From positions 1 to 60,873 of the forward strand of contig CAYUIQ010000017.1 in the NCBI GenBank assembly GCA_964444795.1: DNA of 60,873 nucleotides, in the 5' to 3' direction. A model generated the notes under the pieces. The model had not been told where the DNA came from, did not search any database, and was given only the letters and a program-made list of their open reading frames with translations. Below are positions 24,268 through 33,775 of the stretch, piece after piece. The translations under genes were made by a program, and so were the position numbers. Origin of the DNA: JABMRP01 sp964444795 (lineage in GTDB: Bacteria; Planctomycetota; Planctomycetia; Pirellulales; Thermoguttaceae). Numbering within the stretch: position 1 is the stretch's first letter; each line of letters opens with the position of its first letter.

Positions 24268-26661
24268 CTATCGGTGCCAGGGGGGAGCGAAGAAACTGAT
24301 CGCTTCTTCAAACGTCGGGCGGCGGCGGAAGTCGGCCGGGTCGTAGTCGGGACGCCCGGGATCCGGATTGACCCAATGCGGATGATGCCGGCCGTAGTAG
24401 CTGCCGTAGAACTGATAGTTGGTATCCACCCAGCGGCTGAGGATCATCAATTCCATCTTCGTGAGCATCTTGCTGTGGTCGTCCTTGGCGTTCTTCGGAT
24501 GCTCGGCTTGGGTCAATAGGTCGATCATCGGGCTTTTGAAACAGCCCAGATTCTTCGGGGTCAGAAACGCGCCGTTGTAATTGCCCTGATCGCCTCGGCG
24601 GAACGAGGTGAATTCGGGGATGATGGGACCGGCCAATTCCTTCCGGGCAAGCTCTTCGTACGAGGTGTTGTAGTAGGTGGTGATTTCCCCGGTCAGCCGC
24701 AAGCCGCCCGCGGGCTCTTTGGGGCCGTGACACGAAACGCACTTGGCGTCGAACATCGGTTGAATATCCGTCGGGTAGTGGATGGCCTGTCCGGCAAGGC
24801 CGTCTCCGCCGTTGGCGACAAGATCACACGGTTGCGGTTGGAGTTTGCTCGGCGCGCGGGTCAAGGCCAGCGGCGTCGCCGAAGCGGCCGGCGATGCGGT
24901 ACGGTTGGCCTGCCCATGACAACCGGTACAGGACCGAACCTCTCCGGGCCCGTAATTCACATAGGTTCTCTCGCGCTGGAGTTCCCTGAAATCTTCGTCC
25001 AGAGCCTGGAAGAAGATGGCCCGATTGGCGGGCACGAGGAAATGGGCCGAGCCGTCTTTCTCCACGGGCACCACACCCCATTGCACCCGGGGCCACAGGG
25101 CGGCCTTCCAACTCGAACTGCTCAGCGACGAGCCCCACCGTCTGCCGGTATCCCAATAACGCGGTATCGCCTCATTGATTCGCAGCCACTTGACTTCTCC
25201 CGGTTCGACTCCCGGCATCCCCTGGTAGATGTTGGTCAGTACGCAGAGCGCCTGATTGTTGGCGGCATATTGCGGGTGACGTGAAGATTGGATGCTCGGC
25301 GGAACGGATCGTGCGACCAGGGGAAGGGGGTGAAAGCATGAGAGAACATCGTCCCGATGCACGAGCCGATGGTTTCCTTCGGTATCGATCAGATACAAGG
25401 CGTAGGCATCGGCGACGTTCTTGTAATGATCCGCCGGGTCGACCTTGAAGGAGACCAGAAACTCGTGATCGCTGACCGGATACGGATGCGTATAAAGGTG
25501 GCCCTTCTGGCCTTCCCGATTGTGTACATAGCCTCCGTCGCCGGTGAGAAAATGCCATCCCGGTTCGGTTCGGCGTTCGACGAACACGTGGGGCGTGATA
25601 TTGGTGACCGCGTATCGGTCGTCGTTTCGGATATACTCCGCTTCGTCCGGATCGGGGCCACGTGCGCGGACGCCCTTCTTGTAGTCGATCAGCATGACCG
25701 CTCCCACGCAACCTCCTTGCGGGAAGTGGCACGTTCCCACGCAGACAATGCGATGATCGCTGCCGGGAACGGCCTGGGGGTACATGTAGACGGTCGTCGT
25801 GTCGTCGGCCACTCCGTAGATCTCTTGCGGTGTGCTCCCGTCGGGATTCATGGACCAGATCGTCTTGCTGACGCGAGCGCCCCGGTCGATATACTCCCAG
25901 CGATGGTACATTACCCGACCGTCGTCCAGCACCACCGGGCAAAATTCGCTGACCGGACTATGGGTGAGTTGTTCGACGTTGCTGCCGTCGGCATCCATCC
26001 GGTGGAGCGCCGGAGCCACAAGATGTGAGGAACCGCCGCAGAGCACGGTGTGCTCGCAGCGCGTCGAGGAGAAGATAATCTTGCCGTCCGGCAGGTAACA
26101 GGGGTGGATATCGTCGGTATGCCAGGACGGGCGCCAGCGGGCCACTTTTTCCGCTTCGTCTTCCGGCGGAAACGAGACCTGACGCAAGCCCGTGCCATCG
26201 ACGTGTACTTCCCAAATGCGAAACCCGGAGCCGGGATCCTGACGGACGTCGAAGACAACTTTCTTGGCGTCGAAGGAAAGGCTGATCTTGCCGATGAAGC
26301 CCTTGCCGCCGGGCAGGTCGGCGCCGGTGATCACGGTCCGTACCGCTTTGGTACGAAGGTTGTAGATGCAGATGGCGTTGTCCGCGCGGAACCGGTCGCC
26401 GCTGGTACCGTTGTTGATGTCCGTGTAGTAGTGATCCGACGAGTACTGCATGCGCTTGACAAAGATGATCTCGTCGAAGCCCAACGCGTCCGCATCGACC
26501 GCTGCCCCGGGTGAAGTCGGGTCAATCACGGGTAATGCCACGGCCTCGGCCGCGCGGGCGGCATTCGTTGCCATGGGGTCGGCGCCGATGGTCGCAATAG
26601 GCAGCGAACCAAGCAGAACCAGTACCGAAACCACGATCAGCGTTCTGGGAGCGTTGCGCAT
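24268..26661 (-). CDS. HzsA-related multidomain protein with two haem-binding motifs
   Basis: A 797-residue exported protein with a signal sequence (residues 1-27). The N-terminal half is a beta-propeller of WD40/PD40 character (repeats such as WEVHVDGTGLRQVS and LHRMDADGSNVEQLT). A middle domain follows with SAHFLVPANRAIFFQALD (about 530-548), typical of planctomycete proteins related to the alpha subunit of hydrazine synthase. Two c-type haem motifs occur at CTGCH (about 578) and CVSCH (about 641), then a cytochrome-type tail. Start ATG 26661 puts the signal at the N-terminus. The relation to hydrazine synthase is family recognition; no anammox genes (HzsB/C, HDH) are nearby, so a hydrazine role is unlikely. 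Confidence 0.78.
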   Translation of the reverse strand: MRNAPRTLIVVSVLVLLGSLPIATIGADPMATNAARAAEAVALPVIDPTSPGAAVDADALGFDEIIFVKRMQYSSDHYYTDINNGTSGDRFRADNAICIYNLRTKAVRTVITGADLPGGKGFIGKISLSFDAKKVVFDVRQDPGSGFRIWEVHVDGTGLRQVSFPPEDEAEKVARWRPSWHTDDIHPCYLPDGKIIFSSTRCEHTVLCGGSSHLVAPALHRMDADGSNVEQLTHSPVSEFCPVVLDDGRVMYHRWEYIDRGARVSKTIWSMNPDGSTPQEIYGVADDTTTVYMYPQAVPGSDHRIVCVGTCHFPQGGCVGAVMLIDYKKGVRARGPDPDEAEYIRNDDRYAVTNITPHVFVERRTEPGWHFLTGDGGYVHNREGQKGHLYTHPYPVSDHEFLVSFKVDPADHYKNVADAYALYLIDTEGNHRLVHRDDVLSCFHPLPLVARSVPPSIQSSRHPQYAANNQALCVLTNIYQGMPGVEPGEVKWLRINEAIPRYWDTGRRWGSSLSSSSWKAALWPRVQWGVVPVEKDGSAHFLVPANRAIFFQALDEDFRELQRERTYVNYGPGEVRSCTGCHGQANRTASPAASATPLALTRAPSKLQPQPCDLVANGGDGLAGQAIHYPTDIQPMFDAKCVSCHGPKEPAGGLRLTGEITTYYNTSYEELARKELAGPIIPEFTSFRRGDQGNYNGAFLTPKNLGCFKSPMIDLLTQAEHPKNAKDDHSKMLTKMELMILSRWVDTNYQFYGSYYGRHHPHWVNPDPGRPDYDPADFRRRPTFEEAISFFAPPWHR

Positions 26662-26836
26662 CCGAAAGTCCACCCTGTAAGTACATGCGTATGGTTGCGG
26701 ACGAATGGGGAGTCCGAAATCCCCGACGGTGGTATTGAGTGTATCGGGCGAGCTATCGAAGGTCAAGACAATCGCCGCGGGCCGACCGCGTTTTGGCTCA
26801 ACGGCCGATCTCCCGCACGACCACCTCGATCGGCCG

Positions 26837-27169
26837 CTACTTAATCGTCGCGCCCGGCACGCACTCGCGATCGGGTTGCAGCAGCACGACGGCGTCGCCG
26901 TCGCCGGCGGCCAGGAGCATGCCGTTGGATTCTTCGCCGCGGATGACCACCTCTTCGAGATTGGCGACCACGACGATCTGCCGGCCGACGAGTGCTTCGA
27001 TCGTGTAGTGACCGCGGATCCCGGCCACGATCTGTTTTTCTTCGCCCGGGCCGACGCGAATTTGCAGCAGCAGCAGTTTGTCGGCGTTGGGATGCTCGCG
27101 GGCGGCCAGCACCGTGGCCACGCGGAGATCGAGATTGGCGAACGTCTCGTACGGTATTTGAGGTTTCAT
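26837..27169 (-). CDS. tRNA-binding (EMAP/CsaA-type) OB-fold protein
   Basis: A 110-residue single-domain protein matching the C-terminal tRNA-binding domain of methionyl-tRNA synthetase and CsaA. Landmarks are DLRVATVLAAREHPNADKLL (residues about 14-33), RQIVVVANLEE (about 67-77) and SNGMLLAA near 84. A stand-alone version can act as a tRNA-binding chaperone or secondary tRNA-binding factor. I chose the ATG at 27169; the longer frame begins at GTG 27178. No clear Shine-Dalgarno. It stands alone. Confidence 0.85.
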   Translation of the reverse strand: MKPQIPYETFANLDLRVATVLAAREHPNADKLLLLQIRVGPGEEKQIVAGIRGHYTIEALVGRQIVVVANLEEVVIRGEESNGMLLAAGDGDAVVLLQPDRECVPGATIK

Positions 27170-27350
27170 GATCGGCACGCCATGAGGGTTGGGGGGAGCG
27201 AGGGCCGGGGTGACTCCATTGCCGGATGATACGGCCCCAGGGCGAGGCTGTCAAACGGGGCGGCTCGTATGGGTTGCCGAACCGGCCGTCTTGCGATAAC
27301 GTAAAGGTATACCAAGACATATCGCCCCGAGTGCCTGGTCGCTTTTTGAC

Positions 27351-30185
27351 ATGATTCGCTCGACACCCTTTCTTATTGCCTGCCTACTCCTTTGCCCGAT
27401 CGTCGCTTCGGCGGCCGGCGAGGAACTGGCCAAAGCGAGGCAACTACTACTGGGGGGCAAGTACGACGAGGCCCGGGCGATCTATGCCTCGAAATCCCCG
27501 GAAGAACCGGCGGCCGCCGTGGGCCACGCCCGATGCCTGGCCGCCGTGGGAAAGCCCGACGAAGCCGTGGCCACCCTGCAACCGCTGGCCCAGCCACATG
27601 CCGAGGTCCAGGCCGAGTTGGCCTCCTTGGCGTTTCGGCGAGGTGATGACCGGGCGGTCGAGGCACACTGCGAGGCGGCCATCAAGCTCGATCGCGACCA
27701 ACTCCAGGCGAGGTGGCTTCGAGCCGAGTCGGCCCGATTGGCCGGTCGCCCGGACGAAGCCCAGCGCGAGTATGCCTGGTTCCTGGAATACTACAACGGG
27801 CGCGACGTGGAAGACGCCGAATCGTTGCATTGGATCGGCCTGGCCGCGGCCCAGTATGCAAGGTGGAACCGGCTCCACGAACAGTTTCGTTTTCTCGTCA
27901 ACGAATTGTATCCCGACGCGTTGGCGGCCCAACCGGCGTATTGGCCGGCCCATTACGAGTCGGGGTTGCTGTTGCTGGAGAAGTACAATCTCCCCGACTC
28001 CGCCGACGAATTCGAGGCGGCGCTGGCAATCAACCCGGCCGCGGCGGAAGTCCATGCCGCGTTGGGACGTCTGGCTCTGGAAAAGCGCGATATCGAAAAG
28101 GCCCGGGCGTCGGCCGATCGGGCGCTGGAGATCAACCCCAGGCTGCTCGACGCGTGGCTGTTGAAAGCCGATTTGGCATGGGCCAACTTCCAGCCCCGAG
28201 AGGCTGCCCGATTACTCCGCGAGGAGGCGCTGTCGATCAATCCGCGTTCCCAGGAAGCCTTGGGCCGATTGGGCGCCTACCTGATGTTGCACGAGAACAC
28301 CGGCGGCCAGCATTCGGCGCCGGCGACCGACCCGCCCGCCGAGCAAACCGCCGGCCATGCCCGCGGCGGGACTTTCTCCTTGGCCAAGGCCCATTGGCTC
28401 CAAGACCGGCATCGCTTCGATCTGGCCCAGAAGTGCTTCCGCCGCGCAATCGAGCAGTCGCCACGGCGGATCGGGCCGCGCGCCGAACTGGGCCTTTTGT
28501 ACATGCGCGTGGGCCGCGAGGCCGACGCCCGTGTGTTGCTGGAGAAAGCGTTCGAGGTCGATCCGTTCAACGTGCGCGTCAACAATATGCTTGAGGTATT
28601 GGAGGTACTCGACGGATACCAGACTCTACAAACGCCCCATTTTCTCATTCGTTTCGATCCCGGCAAGGACCGCGTGCTGGCCGACTACGCGGGACTCTAC
28701 CTGGAGGAGTTGTATCCGCAATTCTGCCGGCAATTCGGTTACGAGCCGTCGAAGAAGTTTCTCATCGAGATTTTCAATTCGGCCGACGGTCAGACCGGCC
28801 ACAATTGGTTTAGCACGCGAATGACCGGGCTGCCCTACATCGGCACGGTGGGAGCGTGTGCCGGGCGCATGGTGGCCATCGTCTCGCCCGGCGACGAAGA
28901 CGACGAGCACAAGCGCCGCTTCAATTGGGGCGAGGTGCTCAAGCACGAGACGGTCCACCTCTTCACGCTGGAGCAGACACATTTCAATATCCCCCACTGG
29001 TACACCGAGGCGCTGGCCGTGTTGGCCGAGGATTGTCCCCGTTCGGCTCGGTGGAACACCCTGCTGGAGGATCGTGTGCCCGAGGGAGAACTTTTCGATC
29101 TGGAGACGATCAACTTCGGTTTTACCCGGCCCAATTCCAGCGACGACTGGCAGATGGCCTATTGCCAGGCGGAGTTGTATGCCCAGTACATGACCGTCGC
29201 GCACGGGGAGGAATCGCTCGGGAAACTCCTTCAGGCGTATGCCGATGGATTGGATACGCCGGAGGCGATCCGCCGGGCGATCGGTGTCGAGCAGGCCGAT
29301 TTCGAGAAAGGATACGTTGCGTATCTCGAAGAAACGGTCGCTGGTCTGAGCCGTTTGGCGACCCCGGAGCCGCGCAAGTTTGCCGAGCTACAGGAAGCCC
29401 ACCGTACCGATCCCGCCGACGTCGAGGTAGCCGCCCGGCTGGCCTTTTCGTTGTTGCGGCGTCGCGAGTTCGACGAGGCGTCGGCCATGGCCGAGAGTGC
29501 ATTGAAACTACAGCCCCGGCATCCGCTGGCAACCTACGTGGCGGCTCGAATGAAGGTGCGCCAGGAGAAGACCGCCGAGGCCGTCGCCCTGCTCCAGCAG
29601 TGTCTCGACACGGACGCTCCGGAGCCCAACGGTTTGCAGTTGTTGGCCGAGTTGAAGTTGCAGGAGGAGGAATTCGACGAGGCGGCGCGGCTGTTTGCCC
29701 TGGGCCAGAAGCACGAAGAGGCCAACCTCCAGTGGACCAAGTCGCTGGTCGAAGTATACGAGGCTGCCGGGAACCGGCCGAAACTGATCGAGAACTTGAC
29801 CCGGCTGGCCCGTGCCGAGTCGGCGGACGTCGACTGGCGAACCCGGCTGACCCAACTGGCGCTGGAGGAGAAAGACTTCGCCCATGCAGCCCAATGGGCG
29901 CGCCGGGCGCTGGAGATCGACGTGGCCGACGCCGCCTTGCACCGGATGTTTGCCGAGTCGCTGTCCGGCGGGAGCCATTTTGCCAGAGCGATCGAGGAGT
30001 TCGAGATTGCCGTGAATTTGGATCCCGAAGACTCGGCGGCACGGTTCGGTTGGGCGGAAGCCTGTCGCCAGGCCAAACGGCCGCGCGAGGCGATCAAGGT
30101 TTTGGAGGATTTGCTCCAGCGCGCTGCGGATTTCCCCGGGGCCGCACAAATGCTTGAAGAAATCGAGGAGGCCGCCACGCCGTGA
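27351..30185 (+). CDS. Secreted TPR protein with gluzincin metallopeptidase domain
   Basis: A 944-residue protein with a signal peptide (residues 1-22). TPR repeats cover about 25-320 and again about 670-940. Between them is a peptidase MA-like domain with the zinc motif HETVH (His532-Glu533-His536) and a downstream Glu553 (HWYTEALAVLAE), giving a gluzincin HExxH-16-E pattern. It is likely to act in the periplasm on proteins gathered by the TPR arms. It is the first gene of a run: its stop overlaps the GTG start of the MazG gene. No strong ribosome site before ATG 27351. Confidence 0.85.
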   Translation: MIRSTPFLIACLLLCPIVASAAGEELAKARQLLLGGKYDEARAIYASKSPEEPAAAVGHARCLAAVGKPDEAVATLQPLAQPHAEVQAELASLAFRRGDDRAVEAHCEAAIKLDRDQLQARWLRAESARLAGRPDEAQREYAWFLEYYNGRDVEDAESLHWIGLAAAQYARWNRLHEQFRFLVNELYPDALAAQPAYWPAHYESGLLLLEKYNLPDSADEFEAALAINPAAAEVHAALGRLALEKRDIEKARASADRALEINPRLLDAWLLKADLAWANFQPREAARLLREEALSINPRSQEALGRLGAYLMLHENTGGQHSAPATDPPAEQTAGHARGGTFSLAKAHWLQDRHRFDLAQKCFRRAIEQSPRRIGPRAELGLLYMRVGREADARVLLEKAFEVDPFNVRVNNMLEVLEVLDGYQTLQTPHFLIRFDPGKDRVLADYAGLYLEELYPQFCRQFGYEPSKKFLIEIFNSADGQTGHNWFSTRMTGLPYIGTVGACAGRMVAIVSPGDEDDEHKRRFNWGEVLKHETVHLFTLEQTHFNIPHWYTEALAVLAEDCPRSARWNTLLEDRVPEGELFDLETINFGFTRPNSSDDWQMAYCQAELYAQYMTVAHGEESLGKLLQAYADGLDTPEAIRRAIGVEQADFEKGYVAYLEETVAGLSRLATPEPRKFAELQEAHRTDPADVEVAARLAFSLLRRREFDEASAMAESALKLQPRHPLATYVAARMKVRQEKTAEAVALLQQCLDTDAPEPNGLQLLAELKLQEEEFDEAARLFALGQKHEEANLQWTKSLVEVYEAAGNRPKLIENLTRLARAESADVDWRTRLTQLALEEKDFAHAAQWARRALEIDVADAALHRMFAESLSGGSHFARAIEEFEIAVNLDPEDSAARFGWAEACRQAKRPREAIKVLEDLLQRAADFPGAAQMLEEIEEAATP

Positions 30186-30496
30186 CCAACAGCACTGTAA
30201 CCTTCGCGCAATTCCAGCAGTTGATTCGCGACATGTACCACGAGAAGGACGCTGCCCGAGGGGTCGACGGCACTTTCATGTGGCTGATGGAGGAGATCGG
30301 CGAACTGGCCGCCGCGCTGCGCGACGGGACCGATCAGGAGCGTGCGGCCGAATTCGCCGATGTCCTGGCCTGGCTCACCACGATCGCCAACGTCGTCGGC
30401 GTCGACCTATCGCGGGCGGTGGCCGAGAAATACGGATCGGGTTGCCCCGGTTGCGGGCAATTCGTTTGCACTTGTCCCGACGCCGGAAAACCATGA
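30182..30496 (+). CDS. MazG-like nucleotide pyrophosphohydrolase with Cys-rich tail
   Basis: A 104-residue all-alpha NTP pyrophosphatase domain. The metal-binding motifs are MEEIGELAAAL (about 36-46) and AAEFADVLAWL (about 55-65), the paired ExxE and ExxD elements. The last 20 residues carry CPGCGQFVCTC, which looks like a small zinc knuckle not typical of MazG. It starts at GTG 30182, overlapping the TPR gene stop, and its own TGA overlaps the ATG of the next gene (ATGA). The coupling implies coordinated expression. It probably hydrolyses non-canonical or alarmone-related NTPs; the actual substrate is unknown. Confidence 0.85.
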   Translation: MTNSTVTFAQFQQLIRDMYHEKDAARGVDGTFMWLMEEIGELAAALRDGTDQERAAEFADVLAWLTTIANVVGVDLSRAVAEKYGSGCPGCGQFVCTCPDAGKP

Positions 30497-32760
30497 CACG
30501 ACCGCTCACACGACGCATGACGCGAAAGATTCTGCCCGGCCGGTTCGGCTGCCGGCGCCGGTGGCTTGCCGCGGTGATGGCTTGCCTGAGCCTGACGGCC
30601 GCAACGGGCGCGGTTCGTGCCGCCGAGCAACCGCCGGAGATTGTCGGCGTGCGTGTGGGAATCGCCGGCTATTACCGGGTCGGGCTGTGGACGCAGGTCG
30701 AAGTCACGCTTCGAGGCGGTAGCCAGAGCGTGACCGGTCGAGTCTCCGTCACCGTGCCCGACGGCGACAACGTTCCCAGCCGGGTGACGACTCCGGCGGA
30801 ATCGCCGTGCCGTTTGGAACCGGGCAAGGAGTCGGTCGCGCGGCTCATCGCTCGATTCGGCCGGGTCCAAAGCGAGATGACCGTCGCGCTGCACGTCGAC
30901 GATCAAATCGTCGTCCAGCGCCGCTTTCAGGCGGGCCACTCACCTCAGGGAAGTACGTTTCGCCCGGCGCTGCCCGCCGGACGCGAGTTGTTTGTCGTGG
31001 TCGGAACCGGGCCGGTCGGCATGAAGCAGGCGATCGCCCTGCAATATCCCGACGAGAGCCGGCAACCGGCCGTCGCCCGGATCGACGACTTCAGCCGATT
31101 GCCCGTGGCGCCGATCGGATATGAAGGGGTCGACGTCCTGGTGCTTTCCACCAGCGAGCCGAAGATTTACGCTCCCGTCAAGCCGGACTCACCGCGGATC
31201 GAAGCGATCGACCGCTGGATTGCCTCCGGCGGCAAGCTCATTTTCAGCGTGGGGTCGTCGTGCTCCACCGTCTTGGCCGAAGGCGCGCCGCTGGCCCGAT
31301 TCGCGCCGGGCCGCTTCGACCCGAACCTTACCGATCGCCTGCGCCAGACGCGCGATCTGGAGATGTACTGCGCGAGTAAGATACGAATTCCCCCGCTGGC
31401 GGGAGATCAGATACCGCGGGTGCCTGGGCTGGCGGAGATCGACGGGGTGAACGAGACACCCAAGACCGCCGTGCCGTTGGTGGTTCGGTCGGTTCACGGC
31501 TTTGGCGAGGTCGTCTTCCTCGCGGCCGATCTCGACCAGCCACCGCTGCTGGGTTGGACGGATCGAGGGCGGCTCGTCGCCAAGTTGTTGGGCGGATCGG
31601 CCGAGCCGGAACAACTGCGGCAGCGGCAAGTGATGGTCTCCGAATTCGGTTTCGACGACATGGCCGGCCAGTTGCGCAGCGCGCTGGACCGCTACCCCGG
31701 CGTCACGGCCGTGCCCTTTTGGGCCGTGGTGGCGCTGATCGTCGTGTACATCCTCTGCATCGGACCGGGCGACTACTTTCTGCTGCGGAAATTCGGCCGC
31801 CGGATGTGCTTGACCTGGGTCACGTTTCCCTTGACGGTGCTCCTGTTCGGAGCCGGCGCCTATGTTCTTGCCCAGCGGACCAAGGACGACCGGATCCACG
31901 TCAGTCGGGCCGACCTGATCGACGTGGACGTTGCCGGCGGCCGCGTGCGGCAGACGACCTGGGCCGGCGTCTTCAGCCCCGAGACGGCAACCTACGACTT
32001 CTCGCTCCGACCCGGTCTGGCCGACGGAGCCGGGATTCGCCAGACCGAGATCCGCATGGCCTGGCTGGGATTGCCGGGCGGCGCGCTCGGGGGCATGAAC
32101 CCCAAGACCACCGAACCGGCCATCTGGAACCTGCCTTACGATTTCACGCCGCGCCGGGATGCGCTGGAAAACGTGCCCATCCCCGTCTGTTCGTCCAAGA
32201 GTCTCGTGGCTCAGTGGACCGCCGCGACCGACATGACGCTCCAGTGCGATCTGACCGACAAAGACGGACGACCGGTCGGCCGGATCACCAACACGCTGGA
32301 CTTCGCTCTGGAAGATTGCTGGCTGGTGTACAAGCATCGGGCGATCGAGTTGGGGACGGTCGCTCCCGGACAGATCGTGCAGCTTGAGCGGTTTGCCGAC
32401 CGGCTCCGCCTCAAGACGTTGCTGACCGGTGCCACGCTCGTGCTCGACGAGTCGAAGGAGGCGATGCAAGAGGGCGTCTACCTGCCGTCGAGCGTTGACG
32501 TCAAGGACATTCTCCGGAAAATGTCGTTCTTCGAGGCGGCCGGGGGGCGCGCGTACACGGGCTTGGATAATCGCTATCAGCGTTTCGTCGACCTGACCCG
32601 CCCGCAGGAGGTCAATCGGGCCGTGCTGGTCGCCGACGGACCTCCCGCGCGGCAGTACACACAGTTGCTCGACCGCGGAACGCCCATCGGCACCGAGGAC
32701 GACTACCACACAACGCAGTATCGCTTTCTTCTGCCGGTACGAGTAGGGACTGGGGACTAG
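30493..32760 (+). CDS. Large membrane protein linked to ABC ATPase (GldG-like layout)
   Basis: A 755-residue protein with a long basic leader and signal or anchor helix at about 24-43. A mainly beta extracytoplasmic part with a glutamine-amidotransferase-like fold region follows at about 200-350 (VDVLVLSTSEPKI, GGKLIFSVGSS). There are two transmembrane helices at about 409-426 and 443-461. A second extracytoplasmic region extends to the end. The overall plan resembles proteins that accompany ABC-2-type transporters (GldG/DUF4350 type). It is coupled to MazG and followed after 88 bases by an ABC ATPase gene; no separate permease is present in the window. Function inferred only from context. 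Confidence 0.72.
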   Translation: MTRPLTRRMTRKILPGRFGCRRRWLAAVMACLSLTAATGAVRAAEQPPEIVGVRVGIAGYYRVGLWTQVEVTLRGGSQSVTGRVSVTVPDGDNVPSRVTTPAESPCRLEPGKESVARLIARFGRVQSEMTVALHVDDQIVVQRRFQAGHSPQGSTFRPALPAGRELFVVVGTGPVGMKQAIALQYPDESRQPAVARIDDFSRLPVAPIGYEGVDVLVLSTSEPKIYAPVKPDSPRIEAIDRWIASGGKLIFSVGSSCSTVLAEGAPLARFAPGRFDPNLTDRLRQTRDLEMYCASKIRIPPLAGDQIPRVPGLAEIDGVNETPKTAVPLVVRSVHGFGEVVFLAADLDQPPLLGWTDRGRLVAKLLGGSAEPEQLRQRQVMVSEFGFDDMAGQLRSALDRYPGVTAVPFWAVVALIVVYILCIGPGDYFLLRKFGRRMCLTWVTFPLTVLLFGAGAYVLAQRTKDDRIHVSRADLIDVDVAGGRVRQTTWAGVFSPETATYDFSLRPGLADGAGIRQTEIRMAWLGLPGGALGGMNPKTTEPAIWNLPYDFTPRRDALENVPIPVCSSKSLVAQWTAATDMTLQCDLTDKDGRPVGRITNTLDFALEDCWLVYKHRAIELGTVAPGQIVQLERFADRLRLKTLLTGATLVLDESKEAMQEGVYLPSSVDVKDILRKMSFFEAAGGRAYTGLDNRYQRFVDLTRPQEVNRAVLVADGPPARQYTQLLDRGTPIGTEDDYHTTQYRFLLPVRVGTGD

Positions 32761-32762
32761 GT

Positions 32763-32812
32763 AGCTACGCTCGCCAGAGCGTGGGAATCCCACCGTCTGG
32801 CGACGGTAGCTC
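32763..32812. repeat. Palindromic repeat, family F
   Basis: AGCTACGCTCGCCAGAGCG and the near-complement CCGTCTGGCGACGGTAGCT form a hairpin between the membrane protein and the ABC ATPase. It may reduce read-through between the two genes. Confidence 0.65.
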
Positions 32813-32848
32813 CCCAAACATTTAGTGTCCAAAAAAACGAAAACGCAT

Positions 32849-33775
32849 ATGATCAAAACACAAGATCTGACGAAAGTCTACGGCGAACTACACGCCGTGA
32901 GCGACATTAGCCTGGAACTGGACAAGGGCGACGTGTTCGGCTACATCGGGCCCAACGGCTCGGGGAAAACGACGACCATGCGGATTCTCGCCACGCTCTT
33001 GAATCCCACCTGGGGCGAGGCCTACGTCTGCGGCTATTCGATCTATACGCATCCCAAGGAAATCCGCCGGGCCATCGGCTACATGCCCGACTTTTTCGGC
33101 GTCTACGACGACATGAAGGTGATCGAGTACCTCGAATTCTTCGCCGCCACCTACCGGATCAAAGGCCCCGCGCGGCGAGAGATCTGCGAGGATGTGCTCG
33201 CCCTGGTCGAATTGGGCTATAAGCGCGATGCCCCGGTCACCAGCCTCTCGCGCGGCATGACCCAGCGGCTCGGGTTGGCCCGGGTCTTGTTGCACGATCC
33301 GCAAGTCCTGCTGCTGGACGAACCGGCCAGCGGACTGGATCCCCGCGCGCGGATCGAGATCCGCCAATTGCTCAAAGACCTGCGCGACATGGGCAAGACG
33401 ATCATGGTCTCCAGTCACATCCTGCCCGAGTTGGCCGACGTGTGCAACAAGATCGGGATCATCGAGAAAGGAAAACTGCTGTACAACACGACCGTGGCCG
33501 ACGTGATCCAACAGGTGCGCCGCCGCACCCTGCTCGTGGTCGGCGTGATGGGTGATCGGGACGCCGCCGCCAAGCTGCTGGAGTCGCACGATCTGGTCCA
33601 CGAGATCGATATCCGCCAGGAGCAACTCTTCGTCACGCTCGTCGAGGGCGCCGAGGATTACACCCCCCTGCCCTCCCTGCTGATCGAGGCCGGCTTCAAA
33701 CTGACGCTCTTCAAGGAAGACGAGATCAATCTGGAAACCGCCTTCATGGCGCTGACCAAGGGGACAACGGCGTAA
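32849..33775 (+). CDS. ABC transporter ATP-binding protein
   Basis: A 308-residue nucleotide-binding subunit of the CcmA/ABC-2 type. Walker A is GPNGSGKTT (residues 34-42), the signature is LSRGMTQRL near 138, Walker B is VLLLDEP near 157 and the H-loop is SSHI near 192. The C-terminal 80 residues are an extra domain seen in ABC-2 ATPases. I prefer the ATG at 32849 to GTG 32825. The stop abuts the convergent methyltransferase-propeller gene with no gap. Its presumed permease is missing from this window; the 755-residue protein upstream may be the membrane partner. Confidence 0.93.
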   Translation: MIKTQDLTKVYGELHAVSDISLELDKGDVFGYIGPNGSGKTTTMRILATLLNPTWGEAYVCGYSIYTHPKEIRRAIGYMPDFFGVYDDMKVIEYLEFFAATYRIKGPARREICEDVLALVELGYKRDAPVTSLSRGMTQRLGLARVLLHDPQVLLLDEPASGLDPRARIEIRQLLKDLRDMGKTIMVSSHILPELADVCNKIGIIEKGKLLYNTTVADVIQQVRRRTLLVVGVMGDRDAAAKLLESHDLVHEIDIRQEQLFVTLVEGAEDYTPLPSLLIEAGFKLTLFKEDEINLETAFMALTKGTTA

